Source: Bremia lactucae (lineage: Eukaryota > Oomycota > Peronosporomycetes > Peronosporales > Peronosporaceae). From it: a stretch of 15,489 nt of DNA. Positions 1 to 6,769 of the stretch are shown here, in pieces. Numbering within the stretch: position 1 is the stretch's first letter; the number at the start of each line of letters is the position of its first letter. Position numbers and translations under genes: made by a program. The notes below the pieces were generated by a model. It ran no database searches, was not told where the DNA came from, and saw only the letters and a program-made list of their open reading frames with translations. The stretch is from contig NC_090628.1 in assembly GCF_004359215.1 (NCBI RefSeq), positions 147,045 to 162,533 of the forward strand, written 5' to 3'.

Positions 1-460
1 CGTTCCACAAGGAAACGTTGACCACCGTGGGAGTCCACCAAAGGTTGTGGTGGAGGAGGGAAAATTAGATCCGAACCGTATGTCGGATCTAATGTCGAAG
101 ATCGACAAAATGGATCACTTCCTCCATGATTTGGAGGAGGGTCTTGAACACGAGCGCGGTAAGCGTCGCTCGTTGGAACAGATGGTGCAGAATCACCATA
201 TCGAGCGGTTGGAAGACCGTTCGAAGGGTGCGTACTCCTTGTTGGAGTACGAGCGGAACTATCATGCTGTTCGCGATGAGCTGTCATCAGCTCATCGTAG
301 TTTCGAGGATCTTCGGAACAAGCATGAGAAACTTCAGGTTCAACATGAGAACCTGGTTCGCGATCACAAGAATCTTTTGGGGATTCTTGAAAAGGGTGGT
401 CACATCCGTCCTCGGAAGAAGCCGCGTACTGATGGTACGGGCGGAGCCGACCAACGTAAA

Positions 461-486
461 ACGTAGGATGCGTTCGCATCCTACGT
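461..486. repeat. Perfect inverted repeat, 12-bp arms, 2-bp loop
   Basis: ACGTAGGATGCG at 461-472 pairs with its exact reverse complement at 475-486 around a TT loop. It overlaps the integrase codons for the conserved RRMRTHPT residues. Confidence 0.95.
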
Positions 487-778
487 GGCAATTCTATTGT
501 GTACGCATTGCCTCTTCGATGCAGTACACGGAAAGGCCCAATGAACTTGGGTAGTAGTTTACTGCTACCCACATTAGTGACTAATCGCTTAGGTAAGTTT
601 ACCGTAGAGAGTAGCACTAGATCATTAATATTAAATGAATGAACATTTGCTCTTCCATGTTTGTCCGCATTCCATTTCCGTCGGTCCACTGCGTTAGCAA
701 TGGAATCCTGAACGAAACGGATAATTGATTCTCGAGTCAGCAGAAACTATTCTGCAAACACATTAGATGAGTCATTTG

Positions 779-862
779 CAGTACGCACAAAGCGTACTGC
801 CATGAGATCTTCTCATTTGTTATGTCATTATCAGTACGCTTAGTGCGTACTGCCATGAGATC
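779..862. repeat. 53-bp offset direct duplication with hairpin in each unit
   Basis: Two 31-bp units, 779-809 and 832-862, match at 27 of 31 positions. Each is centred on a hairpin (GCAGTACGC/GCGTACTGC and CAGTACGC/GCGTACTG). The differences between units lie only in the 5-bp loops. The offset of 53 bp is not a multiple of three, so the duplication shifts the integrase frame after MAVRTKRT. Confidence 0.8.
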
Positions 863-1256
863 ATTATCATCTTCGATGTCGATTTCTTCGACATCGACAT
901 CACTCGCGTCGTTGTTAACTTCGACGCGGGATGAGATGAGCCAGAATTGGATTAGCTCGTACGAGTCCACCCCCCTTTAACTAGAGGATCCCTCGAATTG
1001 GGTGGGTATGCGAGGATGGCATAAGCCATTCACAAAGAACGGTGTATGCGTTGTAGACGCATGCACAGAATTAATGATGACAAATTCGACCATCGGTAAA
1101 AACTCGCTCCAATTCGGATACGATTGGACGTAACCTCGAAGTATCTCTTCGAGGACGCGATTTACGCGTTCTGCTTGACCATCCGTTTCTGGGTGATCGG
1201 ATGTTGACATAGTCGCCGTGTTCCGAGAGATCAGAACACGGATTGCCAGAACTCCG

Positions 1257-1294
1257 CCGTGAATCTCGGATCTCTATCCGAGACCAATTCACGG
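1257..1294. repeat. Nested hairpin, 8-bp and 7-bp stems
   Basis: CCGTGAAT (1257-1264) pairs with ATTCACGG (1287-1294). Directly inside, CTCGGAT (1265-1271) pairs with ATCCGAG (1276-1282) with a 4-base loop and a 4-base one-sided bulge. Together they give a 15-bp stem in the integrase catalytic core, at the second aspartate (SDRDPRF). Confidence 0.9.
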
Positions 1295-1885
1295 GATAAC
1301 CCATGGAGTTTGAATACCGTATCGATAAAAACACAGCACAACCCGGAGCCGTAATCGACTCTGCACCGCAGCAAGACGTACCATCTTGCTAAATCTGTCT
1401 ACAAAAACAAGGATTCCATTGTTTTTGCGGTCGTCTTCGGGAAATCCGAAGACGAAGTACATAGATACGGACTGCCAACACTCTGCCGGAAGCGGTAGAG
1501 GTTGAAGAGGTGCACGGGATGAAGAGCCAGGCCTCACCCGTTGACAAACCTCGCAAGCACGAATGTACTTGCGCACAAACTGATACTGGAGGGGCCAGTA
1601 AAAGTAGCGACTTACTGTGAGTAAGTATTCTCACGCCCACGATATCCACTTGTTGGAGCATCGTGACACTCATACATGATGCGCAAGCGCAAATCATTGT
1701 GAGTCGGGACGACGACACGTGGGGTGTCGCCGGTAACGGCTGTGTAATACAATAAGCCGTTACGTGTTGTGTATCGATCGGATGACGATCGATATAAAGC
1801 CGGTAGATCTATAAAATATTTATCGGATGGATTCATTAAAAGATCCATCAAACATAGAAGTCCTTATCTTCGTTATAGACTTTCT

Positions 1886-2563
1886 TTATGTCATCAACAA
1901 GGTCGATGACGGAACACTCGAAATGAGTGTTGCAACAGTAAGATTATTACCACTGTTGGAATGCACAGCCGACTCAAAATCGGATCGGCGTGATAACGCA
2001 TCAGCGACGACATTAAGTCGACCTGATTTATATTCAACAGAGAAATTATACTCCGCGAAGAAGGACAGCCACCTCGCAATTCTTTGCGAGAGGTGTGGGC
2101 TGTTTACTGCCGTGCGTAAAGACGCATGGTCCGTATATACGATGAACGGTCTATCTCCTAGTAGGCAGACCCTAAATTTAGCCAGTGAATATTTCATGGC
2201 AAGGAGTTCCTTGTCATGCACTGGATAATTGCGTTCAGCTGGTTGCAGCTGACGCGATTGGTAACAGACGACGCGCTCCGCGCCATCTGTATCGTATTGC
2301 ATTAACGCACAGCCGATTGCGAAATCGCTGGCGTCACAGACCACATGGAATGGTCTGTCTTGATCTGCAATCGCCAATATGGGCGATTGCATCAAGCTTT
2401 GCTTGATACCTTCAAACGAACGCTGGCAATTAGCGTTCCATAACCCTTTCTCGTCTTTTTTCAAGAGACGAGAGAGATGAAGTGTCATATCTGCATAATT
2501 GCTAGAGTACTTGTGCAAGTATGCCGCTAGCCCAATGAACTTTCTAAATCTATTGACATCGAC
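1886..2563 (-). pseudogene. RNase H and reverse transcriptase connection remnant
   Basis: Would degrade the RNA strand of the RNA-DNA hybrid during reverse transcription. The frame is open over its whole length, making it the best preserved part of the element. It starts in the connection (RKFIGLAAYLHKYSSNYADM, HLSRLLKKDEKGLW) and enters RNase H at DRPFHVVCDASDFAIG. The four acidic catalytic residues are present: Asp in CDASD (codon 2335-2333), Glu in HDKELLAMK, Asp in VYTDHASL, and Asp in VVADALSRR (codon 2002-2000). The tail after ALSRR is low complexity and ends in a stop at 1888-1886. The ATG at 2608 is inside the unrelated insert and is not a real start, because this is an internal part of a polyprotein. 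Confidence 0.9.
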
Positions 2564-2879
2564 ATGGCAGATTAGATAAATCGTAGCCAGGAAGGTCTTT
2601 CGAGACATTATTATCCGTCACAATAGCGTGCGTGAGCGCTTACGTGGTTGCCTTCTTGGAAGTATTGAGCGAGAACGTCACGGAGAGCTCGTTGATCGGG
2701 ACCGTATTCTCGCGATAACTTTAAAACTGCTAATCTTTCGGCAGCTCCGATGCGCGCAATCGAATCAGCGTCGAAGTTTGACTTTAGAAAACCCGCGTCC
2801 CGCGGTTTGCGATTCGAAAAAAGATTCTTGGTTCGGCAAAATTTGTTTCCCGGAACACCGACTTAACTTCCTACTTCAC
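2564..2879. other. Unrelated insert inside the reverse transcriptase thumb
   Basis: About 316 bp with no similarity to any retroelement domain separates KAITDWRV from DVNRFRKFIGLAAYL, which are normally nearly adjacent. A TCGAC pentamer sits on both sides (2559-2563 and 2880-2884); removing the segment plus one copy (321 bp) rejoins the thumb in frame. The minus strand carries one open frame across most of it, including DADSIARIGAAERLAVLKL and ALRDVLAQYFQEGNHV, ending in TAA near 2612. I do not recognise this peptide. I see no terminal inverted repeats and no TG...CA ends. Unlike the surrounding element, it lacks perfect hairpins with arms of 7 bp or more. It could be a short insertion, a template-switch patch or filler DNA. 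Confidence 0.55.
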
Positions 2880-3640
2880 TCGACTCGCCAGTCGGTAATT
2901 GCCTTGATCTTTTCGAAATCAGGGCGCACGCCGTGTTAACCGACGATGCACCCAAAAAGTGGTATTTCGCTTGCAGTGAATATACACTTCTTCAAATTTG
3001 CATACAACTTATGCTTTCGCATAAGTGTAAGAACCTGACGAACGTGAGTTTTATGAACTTCCACGTCCGTCTTACCGTCCATGGCCCGGCTATGGACGAA
3101 TACATCGTCGAAATAACTCGGTGCGAAATCCCGCACCGGTCTCAACAGATTTGTTACACATCTGTTGAATGTTGCAGGGGCGTTACTAAGCCCCTGAGGC
3201 ATCACTAGCCATTCCCAGAGCATACCACTGGGGGTGCTCACTGCTGTGTACGGGACGTCCCGTTTACGCATAAGGATCTAATAAATTTCATCCATCGGAT
3301 CCATAGACGAAAAGATGGTTTTCTTAGACAAAGCATCTATGATTGCGTCTATTCTAGGTATCGGGGTTTCAGCCGGCACCGTTGCAGCATTCAGTTCATT
3401 CAATGCATGCACTATCCGCCACCCTCCTGTGACCTTTCGCACACAGACGGTCGGTAAGCTATGTGGGAAGGTTGACTACCTTACATGACCCGCTTTTAAT
3501 CGATCGATAAAGAATTTATCGATCTCAAGCACTTGTTCACGAGGTAGTGGCCACTGCTTCATGAAACAGTACTTCGAGCCCGGTTTGAGCTCGATCTCAT
3601 GTCGAGTGCCTTAATTCTTAGGCAACTCGCATTGAACTGT
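2564..3640 (-). pseudogene. Reverse transcriptase pseudogene, interrupted
   Basis: The polymerase domain that would copy element RNA into DNA. From right to left the minus strand gives EIELKPGSKYCFMKQWPLP, then VRKVTGGWRIVHALNELN, the palm motif IFSSMDPMDEIY with the first catalytic aspartate, STPSGMLWEWLVMPQGLSN, and SYFDDVFVHS with the YFDD catalytic box at 3115-3104. Next come NLKKCIFTASEIPLFGCIVG and the start of the thumb (EKIKAITDW). In-frame stops lie at 3478-3476 (after GHVR), 3280-3278 (after DEIY) and 2937-2935 (after CIVG). The catalytic aspartates are retained. The thumb is split by unrelated DNA (2564-2879) and resumes at VNRFRKFIGLAAYL. Confidence 0.9.
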
Positions 3641-3792
3641 TTCAGGGAATACATCCCCGAGTTCAAATCAAATCCTTTTATATAGGATCTGTCTTAAGTG
3701 ACTTCCAGGATTGAGTAGTATATCTCTTAAGCCGAGTCTTCACATCGAGGACACTTTCGTCCATCGATGAGCTGCTGAGAACTCGTTCGTTC

Positions 3793-4038
3793 TCAGCAAA
3801 AATTACCGCTGACCGGATATCGGTTGCGTATTCGTCCTTCTGTGAAGACTACGTAGATCTGCTTGATTCTGCCATTGTGCAGATCTCTCAAGAACCGTTT
3901 AGGTTCTAGGGTAAATATTTGAGTTATATCCGAAGGTAACTTCGGAGGCACATACATATCAAGAGTGTAAGCGCCTACTCTTGATCCGTCATTAACCAAG
4001 ACATTCAATGTCTCGTTTTCTTCCTGGAATTTATCCAC
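3793..4038 (-). pseudogene. Protease to reverse transcriptase linker remnant
   Basis: An 81-codon open stretch containing ETLNVLVNDGSRV, PPKLPSDITQIFTLEPKRF and LRDLHNGRIKQIYVV. I recognise this as the spacer between protease and reverse transcriptase in oomycete gypsy polyproteins, where a DLHNG-like motif is common. It has no known catalytic role. The stretch ends at a stop, and the following 170 bp towards the reverse transcriptase has frequent stops. Two hairpins lie in it (3855-3886 and 3929-3946), formed by codons of the conserved RDLH and KQI residues and of the proline-rich part. Confidence 0.65.
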
Positions 4039-4362
4039 AGGCTGCCGAGGAATTAATTCCTTGGGATGCTGAATTCAGCATTAACTATTTGAGGGTTTTC
4101 TTCTCAACTACGCGAAGATTATTCCCTTAACATCTTCCGAATATGATTGCGCTATCACAGTCGGGTCCTCTACGGTCGACTCTCAACTACGGTCTAGGAT
4201 CATCGTGTTGTCTTTTTTGGACAACCGGTACCTTCCTTGAATGTAGCCCGCTAGACGTACATTCATGTCTCAATTCATTCGACTTATTCGGGTGGTGGAC
4301 CTTCAGCACTGCCTGTGCATTCGCACAGCCGCCGGCAGCTGACTCCACACTGTGATTAGTAA

Positions 4363-4790
4363 TCACACTGTGATCTTGTGCAGTCGTACTAACGACCATT
4401 TCACAAGTGAGGCCATCGCATTCAGCCGTAGTGATCCACACGCTTGTGGACGCGCCAACACGTTCATCAGAAGGCCATCTGATGAACAAGTGGCAGGCAT
4501 CTTTACGGATCGAGACTGCCAGTTGATTATTGGCTCATACTTTCTGAGCCAAGGTAAACCTAGGATGACATCAAGTCTGTCATCCAAATCCAGTACGATG
4601 AAAACATCATCAAGCTGTTAATCTTAACGGTAGTGAAATCTCACTACGGGTTTCATCACTATTATCGACGCGCCTGTCGTTGGAGGGATGTCGCGCTCAA
4701 GATATTTGAGCTTACGACCCTCTAGCGACTGGAGACGAATAAAGTATTCGACGCTCCACAGTCCACTAGGGCCCTAAGTGACAAATCATT
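4363..4790 (-). pseudogene. Retroviral-type aspartic protease remnant
   Basis: This segment lies between gag and the reverse transcriptase and would cut the polyprotein. The active site is visible as RALVDCGASNTLFV, with the catalytic aspartate codon at 4763-4761. The C-terminal fold signature follows as VLDLDDRLDVILGLPWL and then EPIINWQSRSVKM. A stop lies soon after the active site (SSR followed by TAG) and a frame change separates the two halves. DCGAS in place of the commoner D-S/T-G is probably a family variant: as far as I know, related oomycete elements often have cysteine there. Downstream (about 4360-4100) the frame is too decayed to read. Confidence 0.78.
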
Positions 4791-4871
4791 TGTCACTTTC
4801 TACTTCAAGGTGATGAGGTATACCTCAGCACCAGGTGCAGAGACAAATAATGATTATGTGTCTGGAGCAAC

Positions 4872-5980
4872 TTATGTCAAGAGATTTGCAAATTCTCTTG
4901 AGGTTGCTGAATCAGTAGGGCGATGCGCTCTTACTGACCCAACCGTTTTTTTGTGGTCCGCCTCGCTGTTGCGATTTCGCAACGACGCCGGACCCGCGAC
5001 CGTTACCCTTTTAAAATTCAGTCCATAAGCGGTACTGGGCGTGGGGCACTTTCTATCATGACCGCAGTGACCTAACTTTTGACATTGATTGCATCTCTGC
5101 AATCGCTTACTGTTCGAAAGCGAGGTCCATAGGTTCTGGACCTCCAAGCTCTTGTCGTCACGGAGGACGATACGATGACAAACTAGTTTGAGCCTGTCTC
5201 AAGCTAATGTCCTCCTGTTCCGCATACACCTTGCTAATAAACTTGCATCAAAATCTTAAAAATGGATAATGCTTCTTCAAGCGTATCCAGTTTCAGCGGA
5301 ACAAATGGGTCTTCACGGGACCATCCGTAAGACCTTCCATGATTACCTTAATCAACGTGTGTTCATAAATTGGATTGTTCATGGTACAATTCGTTAATAG
5401 TCGTACACGCTGGGCGTAAGCTTGAACATTACGCTTGCCTTGCTTAAATTTCAGAAGCTCTGATCGAGCTTTTAACTCAGCCCTGGGCAGCTTAAACTTC
5501 TGTTGGAGCCAGGATTGAAAATCCTCTAGCTAGCCAAATATGTACGGGTCACCAACTTGAGGCATATGCCCAAGTTTTGGCACGACCTGCCAGGTTTGAC
5601 TGAGCAAATGCAACTTGCATTTGCTCGTCGACGATGTGACGAGCCCTTATGGCATCTTCCAACACGACAAACCATCGTGAGAGGGAGTCTTCTACGACCC
5701 CCTATACTTAGATATGTCAATCTTTAAGGTTTTGGGACGACGCGTGTGCGTCATCCCAGATACAGGGGTCTGTACCTCTTGCAACCTCAACAGTCCTGCC
5801 TGTTGAGAGCCTTACTGATCGAGCAAGGCTACCTTCTCCTTCGCCTCGTCAAGCTCATGTTATATGAACTTGGCGATGGCTGAATGGAGGGCAAATCTGT
5901 CCAAACCGGACAGCATGGCCAAGATGGCATCATTTTCTACGGTCGAAATCGTTCGTTCGACCGCACTCCTTTCTATGTCA
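4872..5980 (-). pseudogene. gag: gag pseudogene (capsid and zinc knuckle)
   Basis: The structural gene of the retroelement, which would form the particle that packages genomic RNA. The N-terminal half (about 5980-5720) reads through leucine-rich stretches such as HELDEAKEKVALLDQ and reaches the capsid start DISKYRGVVEDSLSRWF. The capsid continues with DEQMQVAFAQSNLAGRAKTW, the usual retrotransposon gag pattern, then LPRAELKARSELLKFKQGKR and VIMEGLTDGPVKTHLFR. A zinc knuckle follows at about 5099-5052 (CNQCQKLGHCGHDRKC). In-frame stops lie at 5862-5860 and 5814-5812, and the reading frame changes several times before the knuckle. The knuckle spacing is not the standard CX2CX4HX4C: the last cysteine comes two residues late. 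No single start codon is safe, since the likely leader frame is broken. Confidence 0.85.
5602..5626. repeat. Perfect inverted repeat, 12-bp arms, 1-bp loop
   Basis: GAGCAAATGCAA (5602-5613) and TTGCATTTGCTC (5615-5626) flank a single C. It overlaps the gag capsid codons for the DEQMQVAFAQ part. Confidence 0.95.
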
Positions 5981-6084
5981 CTTAGAATAAGTATTTATCA
6001 CGCTAAACGTGATGCGTATTTCCATTATTATTTAACATGGACATGTTAGATGATAGAACTGTGGTCCTTGGACGGACTACAAAG

Positions 6085-6092
6085 TGCTACCA
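6085..6092 (-). other. Primer binding site, initiator Met tRNA type
   Basis: Two bases inside the LTR the minus strand reads TGGTAGCA, the complement of the TGCTACCA 3' end found in many eukaryotic initiator methionine tRNAs, the usual primer for Ty3/gypsy and Ty1 elements. The match fades after eight bases, as expected in an old copy. Its position right beside the LTR edge supports both the LTR boundary and the minus-strand orientation. Confidence 0.7.
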
Positions 6093-6094
6093 TG

Positions 6095-6762
6095 TGTAAC
6101 GGGGCACTGCCGACTTGTACTGCTTCTGTGCGAGACGTCACTTCACGTACACTAGTACGTGCAGAAGAAGACTTTCTTTGAGATTCTTGCTGCAAAGAGG
6201 GCTAAAAGTAAACTGTATTTCATGTAATTAAGTTGTTCTTCTGTTTCTATCTATTTAATACTAACTTCATTATAAACTAATACAGAACATGTAATATATC
6301 TTATTTGTCTCTCTCTTTGGGCGCGTCCAGTGCTGACTGGACCGCGGAGCAAGTAGATGTAATGGCCTACATCGATTTATGGATAAGCTTTCCAAAAATT
6401 CCTATGTAAAGTAATATTTTCCAAATAATATCTACTTTTTTAGATAATATATTAATTAACAACCTGGTCTATGAGAGGAAAAGTACAAATATTATCTTTA
6501 TTAACTTTGACTTGTTCCAATATTACCATATCCGCCAATCGTTATAAGACAAGATTGTGCGGGCCATACATAGATAGTTATTAATATAATAAAGTCAGTG
6601 GTAGATAAAAGATCGTTACGTAGGAACTTGATATATTATCACAGTTTTACGTTTTCTCTATAATAAAGCCTTAGAATTTACTCTGCGTAAGCTAAGATTT
6701 CTTAGCTACTGAGAGCCTTCCTCTGCACGTCGTGCAGAGAGAAGTACTTTTGCAATTTTACA
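6095..6762 (-). repeat. 5' LTR of the Ty3/gypsy element
   Basis: On the minus strand the segment starts TGTAAAATTG and ends CCCCGTTACA, so its ends are the short inverted repeat TGTAA/TTACA typical of LTRs. A primer binding site follows its inner edge and the outer edge lies 7 bp from the stop codon of the next gene. The 668-bp body is clearly more AT-rich than the flanking coding DNA, as is usual for LTR U3 regions. A minus-strand AATAAA at 6502-6497 could act as a polyadenylation signal. It contains several hairpins (6144-6161, 6325-6342, 6690-6707, 6721-6739). The second LTR lies outside the window, so the boundaries come from end motifs and context and were not set by aligning two copies. 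The inner edge could also be read as 6093. Confidence 0.82.
6721..6739. repeat. LTR hairpin, 9-bp arms, 1-bp loop
   Basis: CTCTGCACG and CGTGCAGAG flank a single T close to the outer end of the LTR, about 30 bp from the stop codon of the neighbouring gene. A second hairpin, AGCTAAGA/TCTTAGCT, lies at 6690-6707. In an LTR these could be transcription factor sites or RNA structures; no function can be assigned from sequence. Confidence 0.85.
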
Positions 6763-6769
6763 ATGTTAA

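Larger units (their letters stand above)
1..1851 (-). pseudogene. Integrase pseudogene, truncated by window edge
   Basis: Would insert the cDNA into the host genome. The N-terminal zinc domain is seen as CHDAPTSGYRGRENTY and RACEVCQRV. The second zinc histidine (usual GHxG) is tyrosine (codon 1644-1642). The core has YFVFGFPEDD where the family has D-F-V, so the first catalytic aspartate is tyrosine (codon 1459-1457). The second aspartate (SDRDPRFTAEFW) and the glutamate region (DHPETDGQAERVNRVLEE) remain. Frames change near 1615, around 1330-1370 and near 1210-1230; stops lie at 1233-1231 and 979-977. The tail has DNDLMAVRTKRT, then an open frame from about 735 to the window edge with LPKFIGPFRVLHRRGNAYTI and HPTFYVGRLRPYHQY. 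The open frame on the opposite strand at 47-466 is a shadow of this tail. Confidence 0.9.
461..6048. repeat. Dense array of perfect inverted repeats through retroelement coding DNA
   Basis: Perfect stems with short loops recur across the element. Stems with arms of 10 or more: 461-472/475-486, 873-882/888-897, 2366-2375/2382-2391, 3502-3511/3515-3524, 3773-3782/3789-3798, 4462-4471/4478-4487, 4776-4786/4788-4798, 5602-5613/5615-5626. Stems with arms of 7-9 include 778-786/792-800, 1216-1223/1234-1241, 3007-3014/3019-3026, 3143-3150/3160-3167, 3175-3181/3190-3196, 3958-3966/3977-3985, 4530-4537/4545-4552, 4563-4570/4578-4585, 5786-5793/5800-5807, 5940-5947/5956-5963 and 6033-6039/6042-6048. 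Loop-free palindromes lie at 3250-3263, 4048-4061, 4066-4081 and 4814-4827. The insert at 2564-2879 interrupts the pattern. Confidence 0.85.
1..6762 (-). mobile_element. Degenerate Ty3/gypsy LTR retrotransposon, 3' end beyond left edge
   Basis: Reading the minus strand from 6762 to 1 gives the Ty3/gypsy order: LTR, primer binding site, gag with capsid and zinc knuckle, aspartic protease, reverse transcriptase, RNase H, integrase. Integrase after RNase H separates it from Ty1/copia. The window ends inside the integrase C-terminal tail, at the residues GGQRFLVER, which in related oomycete elements lead into a chromodomain; the chromodomain and the 3' LTR are therefore expected to the left and are not seen. 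All coding segments are broken by stops and frameshifts, so this copy cannot encode its own proteins. It has the same orientation as the pseudouridine synthase gene next to it. Family assignment is firm; membership of the chromovirus lineage is an inference. Confidence 0.93.

Noticed and set aside
47..466. Plus-strand open frame of 139 codons with coiled-coil look and a basic tail
   Set aside because: It begins at GTG with no ATG before it, and the minus strand of the same DNA is open throughout and encodes the integrase C-terminal tail with HPTFYVGRLRPY, so the plus frame is a shadow.
967..977. Polypyrimidine run that could be a polypurine tract marking a 3' LTR at about 960
   Set aside because: The integrase C-terminal coding region continues on the minus strand to the left edge of the window, so the 3' LTR cannot start here.
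2628..2939. Plus-strand open frame of 103 codons over the insert
   Set aside because: It lacks recognisable motifs, extends beyond the insert into antisense reverse transcriptase sequence, and competes with a minus-strand open frame.
461..6048. CRISPR-like or integron-like interpretation of the many palindromes
   Set aside because: The stems differ in sequence, are not regularly spaced and lie within retroelement coding DNA of a eukaryote.
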